In this document: positions 21,984-31,114 of the stretch, in pieces
Layout: each line of letters starts with the position of its first letter
How positions within the stretch are numbered: the stretch's first letter is position 1
Assembly: GCA_028583605.1 (NCBI GenBank)
Contig: CM053330.1
Location: 22,904,129 to 22,968,128 of the forward strand
DNA length: 64,000 nt
Reading direction: 5' to 3'
Origin: Dastarcus helophoroides
Taxonomy: Eukaryota > Arthropoda > Insecta > Coleoptera > Bothrideridae
Notes under the pieces: generated by a model
Told to the model about the DNA's origin: nothing
Database searches by the model: none
What the model saw: the letters and a program-made list of their open reading frames with translations, nothing else
Position numbers and translations under genes: made by a program

Positions 21984-23042
21984 ATGTTTTCTCAAGAAGA
22001 ATTGGTCGATATGGTTTACGCCTTGGGCAGTGCTGACAGAAATCCATTTCTTGCCTCAAGAATTTATGCCCAACGCTTTACCGATCGGAGACATCCAAAT
22101 TCAGCGGTATTCGCTAAATTGGGAGAGAGGTTTGAGCGAACTGGTAGTACGAAATACGAGAAAAAGGAGCGTAGAAAACCAACGATGCATGAATAAAACC
22201 AAGTTTTAGTAGCGGCTGCTCTTGTCCAAGATCCGCATTTAAGTACAAGAATAATAAGCACGGAATTACAAATAAGTCAAACCTCGGTTTCACGAATCTT
22301 GCGTAAAAATAAGTTTCATCCGTATCGTGTCCAGCTAGTACAGGAACTCAATCAAGCTGATTTCAACAACCGAATGAAGTTTTGTGAGTGGGCGTTACGA
22401 AAACTACAAGAACAAAATGACTTTTTGGACAATGTACTATTTACCGACGAATGTACATTTCATAAGAACGGCTTCGTGGGAAGACACAACTCCCATTTCT
22501 ACCACACTGAAAATCCTCATTGAATGAGGCCCTTAGACCATCAGAATAGGTGGTCTCTGAATGTTTGGGGTGGTGTCATAGGAAGATTAGTTGTCGGACC
22601 ACACTTCTTCAATGAACATTTGAATGCCAACAATTACTTGCAGTTTTTGCAAAATCAATTGCCCGAAATGATAGACAATTTACCTCTTGCTGTCGTGCGG
22701 CAAATGTGGTTCCAACATGATGGGGCACCGGCACATTATGGAAGGGATGTAAGGGAGTTCCTCAATACACAGTTCCCTAACAAGTGGATAGGAAGAGGAA
22801 GTTCAGTGGCATGGCCCGCAAGATCACCGGATTTAACTAAGCCAGACCTTTTCTTGTGGGGTCATGTTAAGCAAGTTGTGTACCAGGAACCACCAAATAC
22901 CCGAGAAGACATGATGGACCGGGTTCGTGTTGCTTTCCAAAATATCAATGAAAACGTCTTGGTGGATGTGAACAATTCTTTGCTACAGAGACTGCGCATT
23001 TGCCATCGTGAAGCTGGTGGTTATGTTGAACATTTAATTTAA
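21984..23042 (+). pseudogene. DD41D mariner transposase, two in-frame stops
   Basis: One reading frame of 352 codons begins at ATG 21984. It contains an N-terminal DUF4817-type HTH (FSQEELVDMVYALG, LASRIYAQRF, RRHP), a second HTH region (QTSVSRILRKNKFHPYR) and the catalytic domain. Motifs are FTDE (first Asp), HDGAPAHY (second Asp) and WPARSPDLTKPDLFLWG (third Asp). The second and third Asp are 41 residues apart, which is the DD41D spacing. The frame is broken only by TAA at 22194-22196 and TGA at 22521-22523; there are no frameshifts. In the right arm the first of these positions still reads GAA (Glu), so the TAA arose in this arm. Not functional as it stands. Confidence 0.9.
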
Positions 23043-23411
23043 TGTTATTATTACCATTGTTTATGTATTCTTAATATTTGTTGCAACTTACTGTTACCGA
23101 TTTGTTTGTTGTTTATTTACTTTCTTTAATGCTTTACACTGAAATCCAATGATGATTTTCAGTATCGTGGTGTATCGTTTCCTTCCCACGAAACGGTTCT
23201 TAAAAAATGTTTGTACATTCGTCGGTAAATAGTACAATGTCCGAAACGGTCATTTGTTCCTGCAGATTATGTAACGTCCATTCACACAACTGCATCGATT
23301 GTTAGACAGCTTGATTGAGTTCTTGCACTAGATAGGTGTGATACGGATGAAACTTATTTTTACGCAAGATTCGTGAAACCGAGGTTTGACTTATTTGTAA
23401 TTCCGTGCTTA

Positions 23412-23678
23412 TTATTCTGGTACTTGCGGATCTTGGACAAGAGCAGCCGCTACTAACACTTGGTTTTCTTCATGCATCGTTGGTTTTCTACGCTCCTTTT
23501 TCTCGTATTTCGTACTACCAGTTCGCTCAAACCTCTCTCTCAATTTAGCGAATGCCGCTGAATTTGGATGTCTCCGATCGGCAAAGCGTTGGGCATAAAT
23601 TCTTGAGGCAAGGAATGGATTTCTGTCAGCACTGCCCAAGGCGTAAACCATATCGACCAATTCTTCTTGAGAAAACAT
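23412..23678 (-). pseudogene. Inverted 5' fragment of the same DD41D transposase
   Basis: The minus-strand copy of the transposase N-terminus starts at ATG 23678 with FSQEELVDMVYALG and stays open through the position of the TAA seen in the left arm. It then terminates after a small deletion (VLVAAALVQDP, then stop). More diverged sequence of the following transposase part continues down to about 23144. It lies in the right arm of the palindromic element. Confidence 0.85.
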
Positions 23679-24629
23679 TCTTTCAGTACTAATACCAAGA
23701 CCTCGCGACAACAATGAGATAAACTGACAGTTATTGCCGGACAAACGAGACGAAACAAAACCGCGACATCCAAGGCTAACGCGATAATACGAAATTAATT
23801 AAAATTGTTACAAAATTCTAAATTTCTCAAAAATTATTGAACGGAGGTGGCAATACCTGGTACCAAAAAAAAGGTAATTTAATTTCGCATCCGATAAGAT
23901 AATCCAAGATAGGTGGTTCCATTTGAAAAAATTAAGTTATGCATGTTTGAACAACTGAAGAATTGAGTCGACGGATGTGAAGAAATTTAAGAAATCTTGC
24001 TAACAGCAAAGACGTAAACAAATACTCCATTTCTTCCTGAATCCAAAACCGTATGCCACACAACTCTGAGTCATTGCGTTTGGAAAATATCGTTAATGGC
24101 GTCAAGCTCCGAAATCGTCAAATTTAACCAAAAAAATTAAATTACGCGAAAACGGTTCAACTAAGGGCCTATGTCGTTTTAATAAATTCATATTCATTTT
24201 TAACAAGGAATCCAAAAATGTAAAAATACATTGGGTGTTCTATTTAAAATAAGAAAGTTGTGTTCATTTCCGGTGCAACCGGAAGGCCGCCATATTTGGC
24301 AATAATTTTAGGTTGTGGAGAACTTTATTTCGAACAACTTTTATTCAAAACATTTTTCGATATTTTGAACGATACGCCTACCAAAGACCGATTCCCGCTT
24401 AGTGACTCACCCTGTATAATCGGCTGTACTACATGTCACTAATAAATTACATTTATTTATTACAACAAGCTAATCCCAACATCTGGCTCCAAAGGACGCC
24501 GAGCACAACTTTTGCTCAAAATTTCAGGTCAGCATGTAACTATAGCTATGCATCGAATATGAAAATGATTACGTGGTCATATGTAGGTTACATATAGGTA
24601 CAATAATATCTCAAGAAAGTCAAAATTGG

Positions 24630-24893
24630 GAAACTTTTCTGTTTTAGCCCGTTTAGGACCTTCAATTATTAAACACGTCGAAATTTTCAAAAGTCGAAAC
24701 TTTTAAAAAAAAATTGATATTTTCAAATAAGGTTGAGATTTTTACTCAATCGAGATTTTCAATCAGTCATAATTTTCAAAAAAATATCGAAATTCTCCAA
24801 AAAAGTCAATATATTCGAAAAAGATAGAAATTAAAAAAAAAGATCAAATAATTAAAAAAAACTGATTTATCAGAAAATTTGCAAATTACATAA
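24630..24893. repeat. Degenerate TTTCGA minisatellite, block 4
   Basis: Reverse-orientation units such as GTCGAAATTTTCAAAAGTCG, directly left of the Tigger-like relic. Confidence 0.6.
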
Positions 24894-25827
24894 GTTAAAG
24901 TGAGGTAATTGCAACACAGGGGTAAATGGAAACAGCCTATTTATTTTTTAAACATCTAACCCTGGAGACTTTAATCCAATGGAAATTAGAGTCTGTAATA
25001 TACTTTAGTTAGTTAAACTTTTAGCCCACTAAGCAGCAGAATCAAAGAGTCGCAATATTTTATGTGAAAATGTGCAAACATTTCTAGAAATCGATTCAGA
25101 GTTGCTTCAGTACTATTTTAAAAAAATTGTAGAATATAATTATAGGTAAATTATTAAAAAATACGCTTAATTTACATAATGTTAGTCGACAAATTGCATG
25201 ACCATTCGAAGTTGCTCACATATGATGTGAGTTAGCATTTACAATTGCCCCAGGAAATTCACTGAATAGGGGAAATTGGAAACAAAATAATGGGGTTATT
25301 GTGAAAAAAAAATGTTTTTGAACTATTAAACGACGTTTGGATGACGGGAATTACTCCTGCGAATGTCATCCTAGGTTTTACATCTACTGAAATTTGTCTT
25401 GAAGATGCTGCAAATTTTCCAGATGGTCAATTAGACCCTTTTCTTCTACCAAAATATAGAAAGCAAAAAAATTATGTTGACTCCACTACCCAAACAGAAG
25501 ATAATAAAAGCACATAACATGAACCAAGTTCATTTGAAACAATAAAAGCAATTGCCCCATTGAAAACTATTGTAAATTCTAGCACATCCGAAATGGCTGT
25601 TCTGAATTACCTCAATAATTTCGATTCTCATTAAAAGCAGGTAGTAATTGTAAACTGAATTTTTTGCAAAAAAACCGCAAAATTTGCATATTTAACAATA
25701 CAAATCGACATAAACTTAATTATTAATTGTATTAATCATAAGATACTCCAATTTAATTTTCATTAAGAATACATGGAACTCTAAACTTCAACTTCCAAAA
25801 TCGTTTGCAATTACCCCACTTGACCCC
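24894..25827 (+). mobile_element. pogo/Tigger-like relic with TIRs
   Basis: AAAGTGAGGTAATTGCAA (24897-24914) is matched inverted by TTGCAATTACCCCACTT (25805-25821). The unit sits between two blocks of the minisatellite. A 63-codon open stretch inside (25326-25517) resembles the C-terminal tail of jerky/Tigger-type DDE transposases. The ends are diverged and the target site is not certain. Confidence 0.45.
25326..25517 (+). pseudogene. C-terminal remnant of a Tigger/jerky-like transposase
   Basis: The open frame reads DVWMTGITPANVILGFTSTE, then ICLEDAANFP and LDPFLLPKY. This resembles the region following the DDE domain of pogo/Tigger transposases, where a motif of the type 'GFRATGICPFNP' is usual. 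The catalytic domain itself is absent. Assignment rests on this short similarity only. Confidence 0.35.
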
Positions 25828-25839
25828 ACGTAAAAAAGT

Positions 25840-26090
25840 GAAAATTTTCAAAAAAAAGTAAAATTGTGAAAAAAAAATTGAAAATTTTAAAATAATCGAT
25901 TTTATTGCGAAGTGAAAATTAAAAGAAAATTAATAAAAACGAAGTCGCAATATTCAAAAGAAATATATAAAACATTTTTCAGAAAAAGTCGAAATTCCGA
26001 AAAACAGTCAAACTTCTAAAAAAAATCGAAATTTCAAAAAAAGTGAAAACTTTTAATGAGAGGAAATTTTCAAAAAAAAGCCGAAATGTT
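25840..26090. repeat. Degenerate TTTCGA minisatellite, block 5
   Basis: Reverse-orientation units spaced 19-20 bp, for example GTCGAAATTCCGAAAAACA followed by GTCAAACTTCTAAAAAAAAT. Confidence 0.65.
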
Positions 26091-26559
26091 TTTAAACCTC
26101 CACTGCGCAGATTCGTAAACAAGCAATTTTTTTGGTCAAGTGTTGTTCCTTTGGAGCATAAACTTTGGTGAAGTGGCAAGGGGAGGGGAATAAGGTTGTT
26201 TTTCTTTAAACAACCACCTTTTTTTATTACACCGTATGAAAATTTAGCTGTAAGGAAAATGTTGGAGAAAAATCTCATTTTCAACGGATTTTTCTCCAAA
26301 ATTTCTTTACCAACCCCATACACATTGGACACTAGCTTAACCAGAAAAACCTAAACTTTGATGTGTAATAAAAAAAGGGTTGCTATTTAAAAAAACGATC
26401 CTTATCTCTCTCCCACTACTATTGGTTACAATTTTGAGAATTTCTGAAATGCGCATGATGCACTGCATGCATGTGTAAGCGAGAGCTAACACTGTGCCAA
26501 ATCCCAAATTCCTGCGTTACATAGTTTTCGAGAAAAACCTGTGACAGAAAGACACGAGA
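26091..26559. other. Intron sequence, nothing recognised
   Basis: A 117-codon minus-strand ORF (25979-26332) overlaps this stretch, but half of it is translated minisatellite and no domain is seen. Not called. Confidence 0.4.
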
Positions 26560-27130
26560 GTGAGATTATAAGGGTCTCATTTTTTTCGATCGCAGTCGAA
26601 TATTCGGTATTTTTTGAAATTCTGAGTTCGAATAAAATGTTTAAATTTAAAAATTTGTATTGTTTTAAATTCAAAATTTTTCTGAAAATTATAACTTTTT
26701 CTCGAAATTTCGTGTTAAAAGTCGCATATTTTAACAAATTATTGTTTAAATTTTTGTTTTAAATTCGAAATTTCGGTTTGAAATGTTAAAATTCCAAAAT
26801 GTGAAAGTTTTCATTTAAACAAAGTTCATGTTTAAAGTTGAAATTTCGAAAATTGATATACAAATATTGTTCCCTGAAACCAAGAAAGATTAGAAATAGA
26901 AAACAGAACAACCTTGTTCTAACGCGTTTCGATGGCCAAGCTATCATCAGTGAAATACTAGTAGTATTTCTTTTTGTTTTGTTTCAGGGGAAAAGATTTG
27001 TTTATCAATTTTTAAAAATAAGCAAGAAAAATTCGTTCCATTGAATAAACATTCTACTCTTCAAAATTTTTTTTTTAGAAAATCTCTACATTTCGACTTT
27101 CGAAATTTTAGCCTTGAAGATAAAATGTCA
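26560..27130. repeat. Degenerate TTTCGA minisatellite, block 6
   Basis: Plus-orientation units (TTCGAAATTTCG, AAATTTCGACTTTCG) interrupted by repeat T copy 2 at about 26866-26995. Confidence 0.6.
26866..26995 (-). repeat. Dispersed repeat T, copy 2
   Basis: On the minus strand: CTGATGATAGC-TTG-GCCATC-GAAACGCGTTAGAACAAGG, ending in CTTGGTTTCAGGGAACA. It is a diverged copy of 10606-10742. An inverted GTTTCAGGGGAAAAG follows at about 26980, so this copy is palindromic at its ends. Confidence 0.6.
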
Positions 27131-27219
27131 ACCTTAAAAAGTAATAATTAACCAACATCTTCTGTAATAAGTTAAAAATGCCAATATTTAAGAAAACAAT
27201 TTGTAGACAAAAATAATCC

Positions 27220-27290
27220 TGCTCGGCGTGGAGTCGAAGCTAGGTCGATCTCCTGCATGGTACTCGTAGTCACTAATGCCACAACGTGTA
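27220..27290 (-). repeat. tRNA-derived SINE-like head
   Basis: Minus-strand GTGGCATTAGTGAC (27282-27269) is A-box-like, and GCTTCGACTCC (27240-27230) matches the B-box consensus well, about 35-40 bp apart. No cloverleaf is evident. It may be a SINE head or a tRNA relic. Confidence 0.4.
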
Positions 27291-27363
27291 CAATATACAT
27301 ACTATTAAGAATTATTATATTTTTACACTTTAAACCTTTATCGTAACCACTTTTAACTACTTA

Positions 27364-28004
27364 GGCCTAGCGCCGACATGCAATTTTTAGTCAGCCGACT
27401 ATTTGGTTGTCCAATCACTCTTGTGCGCTCACCTTGGCGATTAAATATCGGTTTATTGAAAAAGGCGCTCATATGTCGGCCAATTGTTAGAATTCATCAG
27501 TTTAAAATATAGTTCAAAGAGAGAGCTTGTCTTTTTGCTCTAGAGTTTGGAACAAGAAAAACAAAATATAAGTCATAAGTCAAGTTCACTAAAAGAATAA
27601 TTTTATAAATTAAAATATAAGAAGAACTAAAAACATACCTTTTTTTTTAACTATTACAGGATGAATATTAACAGCTTTGATAAACTTTTATTGCTTATTG
27701 CTCCTTCTATAATATACCAAAAAACTTAATTGAGATATTCTATTCTTCCAAAAGGTAGACCATAAGCAGATTTCGGGATTTTCAGGCAAATGTTTAGTTG
27801 CTAGTCAGCGCGAACAGATCTAAATCAGTACTTACACAATGCAGTTGTATAGCCAAAAAGTTGCGTCGAGTTTGTAACCCAGCCACAAACATTTTAATCG
27901 GCCGACTATTCAGTTGCATGTGAGCGCGGTTCCATAAGAGCATGTTGTTCACAATTTGCCAACCAACCAGTCGGCAGACTAAAATTGCATGTCAGCGCTA
28001 GGCC
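27364..28004. mobile_element. Harbinger-like MITE (element C)
   Basis: Terminal inverted repeats GGCCTAGCGC(C/T)GACATGCA...TTTTAGTC and GCCGACT run from 27364 and back from 28004. Flanking trinucleotides are TTA (left) and ATA (right), which is compatible with a 3-bp duplication that has mutated at one base. The interior (641 bp in all) has further copies of the GTCGGC/GCCGAC motif and no coding capacity. Confidence 0.7.
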
Positions 28005-28007
28005 ATA

Positions 28008-28741
28008 GGCCGTTTTTAGAGTCACGCGGGTAACACCCGTCACCCGCGCGCGGGTAGGTAGGATAGATTTGTTTGCAGCAAGTTATTTAGAATGGAACGG
28101 GTGGCCGCACGCGGGTGCGTCGTCCGTCGCGGGTGTCTTTTGCACCCGCGCCTACTCTCACGCCTCGCGGGCACCCGCTCGCGTGAGAGCCATTGGATAT
28201 TTTATGTCTTTCACTGTGACACGGACTGTATGTTCATTTTTTCCTATGGTGTACAATCATGAATATTGAATATATCGAAACTGAAAGCTTAGTTATTGAC
28301 GGATTTGCTGTGCCCATGGGGAGGACAATTTGGGCCAGTAGTCAGAGATTCGAGCTTAAAACTCATAGGATCCTAGACAAAGTGAAAATATTTTTATTAA
28401 ATACTGAAATGTTGGTGTACTTTTTTAATTATAAAAAAACTGATCACTTGAGGAAACTACACCCATCTCATCAAAAGTTTAATTGTAACTTACTCATCTT
28501 TTTTAAATTTTCTTGAAACTTTTAAAGACCCTAACACACATACATTGAGGCTATCAATGGATAAACTCTAAATTAATTAAGGCAATAATGATTATTTTCA
28601 TTTATACTTATAATATCTGCTAACACCCGTCCGTTACCCGCGTGACTCTAAAAGGCAAAACAGAGAAAACTTTAGGGGGTGCTCAGATTTGAAAAAAAAT
28701 CGCGCGGGTGACAGGTGCCACCCGCGTGACTAAAAACGGCC
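28008..28741. mobile_element. Harbinger-like MITE with CCCGCG-rich ends (element A)
   Basis: The 734-bp unit has ends GGCCGTTTTTAGAGTCACGC (inverted at the right) and subterminal CACCCGCGCG. It is flanked by the duplication ATA (28005-28007 and 28742-28744). The left ATA is also the first three bases outside element C, so A inserted exactly beside C. Interior palindromic GC-rich tracts contrast with an otherwise AT-rich window. ORFs in it are short and unrecognised. Confidence 0.82.
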
Positions 28742-28831
28742 ATAAGGTTCACATTCTCTTCCCACAACTGAGTAGACAAATAAGATATGAACACGTGTTT
28801 TATTTTAGAATCACACACGTGGAGACCTTAA

Positions 28832-29557
28832 GGCCGTTTTTAGAGTCACGCGGGTGGCACCAGTCACCCGCGCGATTTTTTTCAAACCTGAGCACCCGCT
28901 AAAGTTTTCTCTGTTTTGCCTTTTAGAGTCACGCGAGTAACGAACGGGTGTTATGCAAATATTGTAAGTATAAATGAAAATAATTATTATTGCCTTAATT
29001 AATTTAGAGTTTATCCACTGATAGCCTCAATGTCTGTGTGTTGGGGTCTTTAAAAGTTTCAAGAAAATTTTGAAAAAAATGAGTAAGTTACAATTAAACT
29101 TTTGATGAGATGGGTGTAGTTTCCTCAAGTGTTTTTTTTTTAAAAGCACACCAACATTTCAGTACTTAATAAAAATATGTTCACTTTGTCTGGGATCCTG
29201 AGTTTTAAGCTTGAATGTCTGACTACTTGCCCCAAGTGTCCTCCCCATGCGCACAGCAAATCCGTCAATAACTAAACTTTCAGTTTCGATATATTCAATA
29301 TTCATGATTGTACACCATAGGAAAAAATGAACAAATGGCCCGTGTCACACTGAAAGACATAATATGTCCCAATGGCTCTCACGCGAGCGGGTGCCCGCGA
29401 GGCGTGAGAGTAGGCGCGGGTGCAAAAGACACCCGCGACGGGTGACGCACCCGCACGTAGTCACCCGTTCCACTTTAAATAACTTGCTGCAAATAAATGT
29501 ATTCTGTCTACCCGCGCGCGGGTGACGGGTGCTACCCGCGTGACTCTAAAAACGGCC
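28832..29557. mobile_element. Harbinger-like MITE, second copy inverted (element B)
   Basis: 726 bp, same family as element A but in opposite orientation: the block AACTTGCTGC and the GC-rich tract are at its right end. The 3-bp duplication is TAA (28829-28831 and 29558-29560). The different target site shows an independent insertion rather than an inverted duplication of A. It lies 84-90 bp from A, making a ~1.5-kb inverted pair. Confidence 0.82.
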
Positions 29558-29612
29558 TAAGAATGTAATGGTTTTATGTTTAAAACGCAACGAGTGTAAC
29601 GTTTATAGTACT

Positions 29613-29794
29613 TATTACAAGCAGTTCGAACTACCCGTTCGATAAATCTTTCTTAGGCGTGATTTTTTCACAAAACAAACGTTACATTTAAAAACTTTAA
29701 TGCTCAATATAGCTTTTTACATTTAAACGAAAATTATGACTAATTGACAACTACTTGACAGTTGCTAACAACAAATAGTTACTAACATCTAACA
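29613..29794 (-). repeat. BEL/Pao 3' LTR
   Basis: 182 bp, starting TGTTAGATG and ending TTGTAATA in element orientation. Identical to the 5' LTR by visual comparison. Confidence 0.95.
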
Positions 29795-29804
29795 TTCTCC
29801 CACC
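29795..29804 (-). promoter_or_regulatory. Polypurine tract
   Basis: GGTGGGAGAA directly precedes the 3' LTR in element orientation. This is the expected position and composition for the plus-strand DNA primer. Confidence 0.8.
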
Positions 29805-29878
29805 TGAGGACTGACGAACTAGACAGTCCTCACGTTAAGAACAATAAAAGAATATAATACAAAGAAACGGCAAAACTT

Positions 29879-31114
29879 TTAGGTAAATCTTTTTGGCCAG
29901 TTTGGTTCCTCTTCATAAAGCCATTTGGGTCCCTCCCACCATTTCGATTCCAATAACTGTTTCGGTGTGCAACCTCTGGAGGGAAAATCAGCTGGATTCA
30001 AAGCACCCGGTATATGCCTCCAAGCTTCAACTGATGTTAAATCGCGAATTTCTGCCACTCGATTCCAGACAAAGGTGGCCCATCGCTCATGTCGAGGAAT
30101 CCACGAAAATACAGTGGTTGAGTCGCACCAGAAATAACATAATATTTCGTCCTTTAAATTTTCCTTCACTTCAGCATATAATCTGGATGCAATTGTGGCC
30201 CCTAATAACTCCAATCGTGGTATAGTCATTTCTTTTAATGAAGCTATTCTAGCCTTTGCTGTTACTAAAGATACACGAACTATATTGTTAATTTTTAGTC
30301 TCAAAAAAATAACTGCGGAGAATGCTGCCTTACTCGCATCACAAAATATATGTAAGCTCGCTTCTCGAGTATTATTATACAAAACACCAAACCAACGCGG
30401 AATTCTGATATCGTATAGAAAATTTAAATCCTTTACCCATGATACAAATGCTTCGGCTGTCTCACTATCCACTGGCATATCCCAAGTCAATCCATTCTTC
30501 CATAGTCCCTGAAGTAACACTTTTGGGATTAGTGTAGCCGGACAAGTAAAACCAATAGGGTCGAAAACTTTTTGAGCAACAGACAATATTACTCTCTTGG
30601 TAATAGGTTCGTCCAAATCTGCGTCAATCAAAGATGGATTAATCTTCAAGACGTCTGCCTTAGGTTCCCACACCAGTCCAAGGACACAAACATCAGATGC
30701 ACCGTCATCATTGCCCGTAAATTCCCAACATCTTAAATCAAATTTCCCTTTTGCCATGATCGTTATAGATTCACTCACAAATTGCTCCAATACTTCTTCA
30801 TCAGAAAAGCTAGTAACGCAATTATCGACATAGAAACTTTTGGCCAATCTCGTAATGGTTTCTTCACTATATTCTTCACCACATCGCTGCTTTGCGTCTG
30901 CAAGATGGTAGTTAATGGTCGACAAGAGAAGAAATGGACTGCTGCTGACACCAAACACAACTCTTCGGTGTCGGAAAATTATTTCTTCTCCCTTGTCGTT
31001 AATCCATAAAAACTTTAAGAAATCTCTATCTTCTTTGCAAACACCAATTTGTAAAAATGCCTTGGCAATATCTGAAACAACTCCAATTCTGTTTTCTCTA
31101 AAACGTAATAATAG
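29879..31114 (-). CDS. BEL/Pao Pol: reverse transcriptase (second part) and RNase H
   Basis: Open frame on the minus strand, +1 relative to the upstream Gag-Pol frame. It contains the RT palm, with YVDN in place of the usual YVDD, and conserved VVFGVSSSPFLL. A thumb region and a complete RNase H follow: FCDAS, RLELLGA, WCDSTTV and HIPGALNPADFPSRG carry the expected acidic residues. The frame ends 10-20 residues after RNase H (GPKWLYEEEPNWPKRF). No zinc-binding or integrase core follows. YVDN appears in some BEL/Pao lineages as far as I recall, so it may not be inactivating. Confidence 0.9.
   Translation of the reverse strand, partial: LLLRFRENRIGVVSDIAKAFLQIGVCKEDRDFLKFLWINDKGEEIIFRHRRVVFGVSSSPFLLLSTINYHLADAKQRCGEEYSEETITRLAKSFYVDNCVTSFSDEEVLEQFVSESITIMAKGKFDLRCWEFTGNDDGASDVCVLGLVWEPKADVLKINPSLIDADLDEPITKRVILSVAQKVFDPIGFTCPATLIPKVLLQGLWKNGLTWDMPVDSETAEAFVSWVKDLNFLYDIRIPRWFGVLYNNTREASLHIFCDASKAAFSAVIFLRLKINNIVRVSLVTAKARIASLKEMTIPRLELLGATIASRLYAEVKENLKDEILCYFWCDSTTVFSWIPRHERWATFVWNRVAEIRDLTSVEAWRHIPGALNPADFPSRGCTPKQLLESKWWEGPKWLYEEEPNWPKRFT

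Larger units (their letters stand above)
21245..24414 (+). mobile_element. DD41D (rosa/VISITOR-type) mariner with 1.27-kb inverted arms
   Basis: The 3170-bp unit starts TA-CAGGGTGAGTCACTAAGCG (21243) and ends with the exact complement before TA (24415-24416), so both outer ends are the same 5' terminus. The left arm (21245-~22528) and the right arm (24414 back to ~23144) match over about 1.27 kb: a few percent different in the outer part, clearly more diverged in the inner 200 bp. The left arm plus the unique centre (~22529-23143) contains a whole transposase frame. The right arm repeats only the 5' UTR and first half of the gene. The ordinary 3' terminus of the transposon is absent. A minisatellite block lies on either side. 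Confidence 0.88.

Noticed and set aside
25979..26332. 117-codon minus-strand ORF
   Set aside because: Half is translated TTTCGA minisatellite (Phe/Lys/Asn-rich), with no domain.
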